NCBI GenBank assembly: GCA_964057225.1
Contig: OZ059897.1
Coordinates: 20,460,001-20,524,000 of the forward strand
DNA length: 64,000 bases
DNA from: Auanema rhodensis
Taxonomy: Eukaryota > Nematoda > Chromadorea > Rhabditida > Rhabditidae
Direction of reading: 5' to 3'
Below are positions 61,773 through 64,000 of this stretch, piece after piece (within the stretch, counting starts at the first letter, position 1; the number at the start of each line of letters is the position of its first letter). A model generated the notes under the pieces. The model did not search any database and had not been told where the DNA came from. It was given only the letters and a program-made list of their open reading frames with translations. The position numbers and the translations under genes were made by a program.

Positions 61773-64000
61773 CTCGGTGCATTTTTAAGCTAGCGCAAAT
61801 CTGATAACACAGATCGACGCAGCTTAAAAATCCGCATCGAATGCACTATACTACATTAAGAAACGCTTAATACAAAAATTAGTTATGATCGTTTGAAAAA
61901 TGATGCATTAGTGTATGTTGAGTTTCCATGTACACTCAACATTGCTTCCAAAAAGATTTTGACAAAAATTTTTTCGAAAAATTTCAAAATAATTTAGCGA
62001 AAAGTAGATGTTTTTAGATTCCTTTTTTCAAGGCAAAGACGATGGACAATGTTATTCAACGAAAAAATTAATTCTTCAGGGTGAAAATCGAGGATATAAG
62101 TGTGAATTTATATCAGTTGATATCTCGGTGCATTTTTAAGCTAGCGCAAATCTGATAACACAGATCGACGCAGCTTAAAAATCCGCATCGAATGCACTAT
62201 ACTACATGGAAGAATGCTTAATACAAAAATTAGTTATGATCGTTTGAAAAATGATGCATTAGTGTATGTTGAGTTTCCATGTACACTCAACATTGCTTCC
62301 AAAAACATTTTGACAAAAATTTTTTCGAAAAATTTCAAGATAATTTAGCAAAAAGTAGATGTTTTTAGATTCCTTTTTTCAAGGCAAAGACGATGGACAA
62401 TGTTATTCAACGAAAAAATTATTTCTTCAGGGTGAAAATCGAGGATATAAGTGTGAACTTATATCAGTTGATATCTCGGTGCATTTTTAAGCTAGCGCAA
62501 ATCTGATAACACAGATCGACGCAGCTTAAAAATCCGCATCGAATGCACTATACTACATTGAGAAACGCTTAATACAAAAATTAGTTATGATCGTTTGAAA
62601 AATGATGCATTAGTGTATGTTGAGTTTCCATGTACACTCAACATTGCTTCCAAAAACATTTTGACAAAAATTTTTTCGAAAAATTTCAAAATAATTTAGC
62701 AAAAAGTAGATGTTTTTAGATTCCTTTTTTTAAGGCAAAGACGATGGACGATGTTATTCAACGAAAAAATTAATTCTTCAGGGTGAAAATCGAGGATATA
62801 AGTGTGAATTTATATCAGTTGATATCTCGGTGCATTTTTAAGCTAGCGCAAATCTGATAACACAGATCGACGCAGCTTAAAAATCCGCATCGAATGCACT
62901 ATACTACATGGAAGAATGCTTAATACAAAAATTAGTTATGATCGTTTGAAAAATGATGCATTAGTGTATGTTGAGTTTCCATGTACACTCAACATTGCTT
63001 CCAAAAACATTTTGACAAAAATTTTTTCGAAAAATTTCAAGATAATTTAGCAAAAAGTAGATGTTTTTAGATTCCTTTTTTCAAGGCAAAGACGATGGAC
63101 AATGTTATTCAACGAAAAAATTATTTCTTCAGGGTGAAAATCGAGGATATAAGTGTGAACTTATATCAGTTGATATCTCGGTGCATTTTTAAGCTAGCGC
63201 AAATCTGATAACACAGATCGACGCAGCTTAAAAATCCGCATCGAATGCACTATACTACATTGAGAAACGCTTAATACAAAAATTAGTTATGATCGTTTGA
63301 AAAATGATGCATTAGTGTATGTTGAGTTTCCATGTACACTCAACATTGCTTCCAAAAACATTTTGACAAAAATTTTTTCGAAAAATTTCAAAATAATTTA
63401 GCAAAAAGTAGATGTTTTTAGATTCCTTTTTTTAAGGCAAAGACGATGGACGATGTTATTCAACGAAAAAATTAATTCTTCAGGGTGAAAATCGAGGATA
63501 TAAGTGTGAACTTATATCAGTTGATATCTCGGTGCATTTTTAAGCTAGCGCAAATCTGATAACACAGATCGACGCAGCTTAAAAATCCGCATCGAATGCA
63601 CTATACTACATGGAAGAACGCTTAATACAAAAATTAGTTATGATCGTTTGAAAAATGATGCATTAGTGTATGTTGAGTTTCCATGTACACTCAACATTGC
63701 TTCCAAAAAGATTTTGACAAAAATTTTTTCGAAAAATTTCAAAATAATTTAGCAAAAAGTAGATGTTTTTAGATTCCTTTTTTCAAGGCAAAGACGATGG
63801 ACAATGTTATTCAACGAAAAAATTATTTCTTCAGGGTGAAAATCGAGGATATAAGTGTAAACTTATATCATTTGATATCTCGGTGCATTTTTAAGCTAGC
63901 GCAAATCTGATAACACAGATCGACGCAGCTTAAAAATCCGCATCGAATGCACTATACTACATTAAGAAACGCTTAATACAAAAATTAGTTATGATCGTTT
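61773..64000. repeat. Domain C right end with tandem dimers
   Basis: The dimer at 62124-62825 (gaatgctt with ttcaagat, then tttttttaagg with gacgatg) repeats at 62826-63527. It is flanked by monomers at 61773 and 63528 that share aaaaagattttg. The last monomer, 63879-64000, is cut by the window edge after 122 bp. Confidence 0.85.

Larger units (their letters stand above)
1..64000. repeat. 351-bp satellite array, about 182 head-to-tail monomers
   Basis: The string ctcggtgcat and its one-base variants recur every 351 bp from position 11 to 63879, always in the same orientation. The arithmetic closes: 182 periods of 351 bp minus fourteen 1-bp deletions gives the last monomer start at 63879. No unique sequence, transposon or inverted segment interrupts the array, and both window ends lie inside it. 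Monomers differ mainly by substitutions at a limited set of positions, and blocks of monomers repeat in order. Known biology: this layout is typical of eukaryotic centromeric or heterochromatic satellites kept similar by unequal exchange and conversion. The chromosomal location is inferred. I do not recognise the family. Confidence 0.98.

Noticed and set aside
1-64000. CRISPR array
   Set aside because: Repeats are contiguous at 351 bp, with no short repeat and unique spacer alternation and no cas genes.
1-64000. Bacterial or plasmid iteron or rRNA-type tandem repeat
   Set aside because: Sixty-four kilobases of one non-coding monomer with nested higher-order repeats and no gene is not a bacterial arrangement. 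No rRNA or tRNA motif is seen on either strand.
1-64000. Known satellites such as human alpha satellite (171 bp) or the Drosophila 359-bp 1.688 family
   Set aside because: The length and the parts of those sequences I know do not match. Shared A/T-richness alone is not evidence.
1-64000. Telomeric repeats, LTRs, terminal inverted repeats or target-site duplications
   Set aside because: No run of TTAGG, TTAGGG or similar, and no break in the 351-bp register that an insertion would cause.

Overview
The whole 64 kb window is one uninterrupted satellite DNA array. A monomer of 351 bp, about 31-32% G+C (counted on the copy at 362-712), is repeated head-to-tail in a single orientation. There are about 182 copies, plus 10 bp of a truncated copy at the left edge and 122 bp of one at the right edge. 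I see no gene, tRNA, rRNA, transposon, inversion or unique sequence. The only length changes are fourteen monomers of 350 bp, each carrying a 1-bp deletion. The array runs off both ends of the window.

This organisation points to a eukaryote with centromeric, pericentromeric or other heterochromatin satellite. CpG is not depleted (11 CpG in 351 bp against about 9 expected), which argues against a strongly methylated germline. A lightly methylated invertebrate such as an insect or nematode is plausible. I do not recognise the satellite family and do not name a species.

The monomers fall into recurring variant types that repeat in order, so the array is a multi-level higher-order repeat (HOR). 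Relative monomer position 1 is the first base of ctcggtgcat. The most useful markers are relative positions 7, 53, 60-67, 85-89, 170, 176-178, 223, 269-276, 296-299, 318, 325, 332 and 343-345.

Domain A (1-14401) is a 12-mer HOR of 4212 bp. In its second copy an internal 4-mer (1404 bp) is present three times in tandem, making a 20-mer of 7020 bp. A third copy starts at 11243 and breaks off after nine monomers. Domain B follows. Together with the end of domain A it forms a segment of 48 monomers (12998-29839) that recurs at 31946-48789, exactly 54 monomers (about 18.95 kb) downstream. A ten-monomer interior block (19315-22822 versus 38263-41771) differs between the copies. Between the two segments, 29840-31945 is a return of domain A types. 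Domain C (48790-64000) mixes B and A types, contains a ten-monomer unit present twice (53702-57210 and 57562-61772, the second enlarged by two monomers), and ends in 702-bp dimers.

Each monomer carries several inverted repeats: a compound 19-bp-stem dyad near its left end, a 9-bp dyad in a nearly invariant core, a 12-bp TTTTTCGAAAAA palindrome and a perfect 9-bp hairpin with a 4-nt loop near its right end. Hybrid monomers mark unequal-exchange junctions. The repeated 63-codon open frames belong to one monomer subtype, start at TTG, and are not credible genes.
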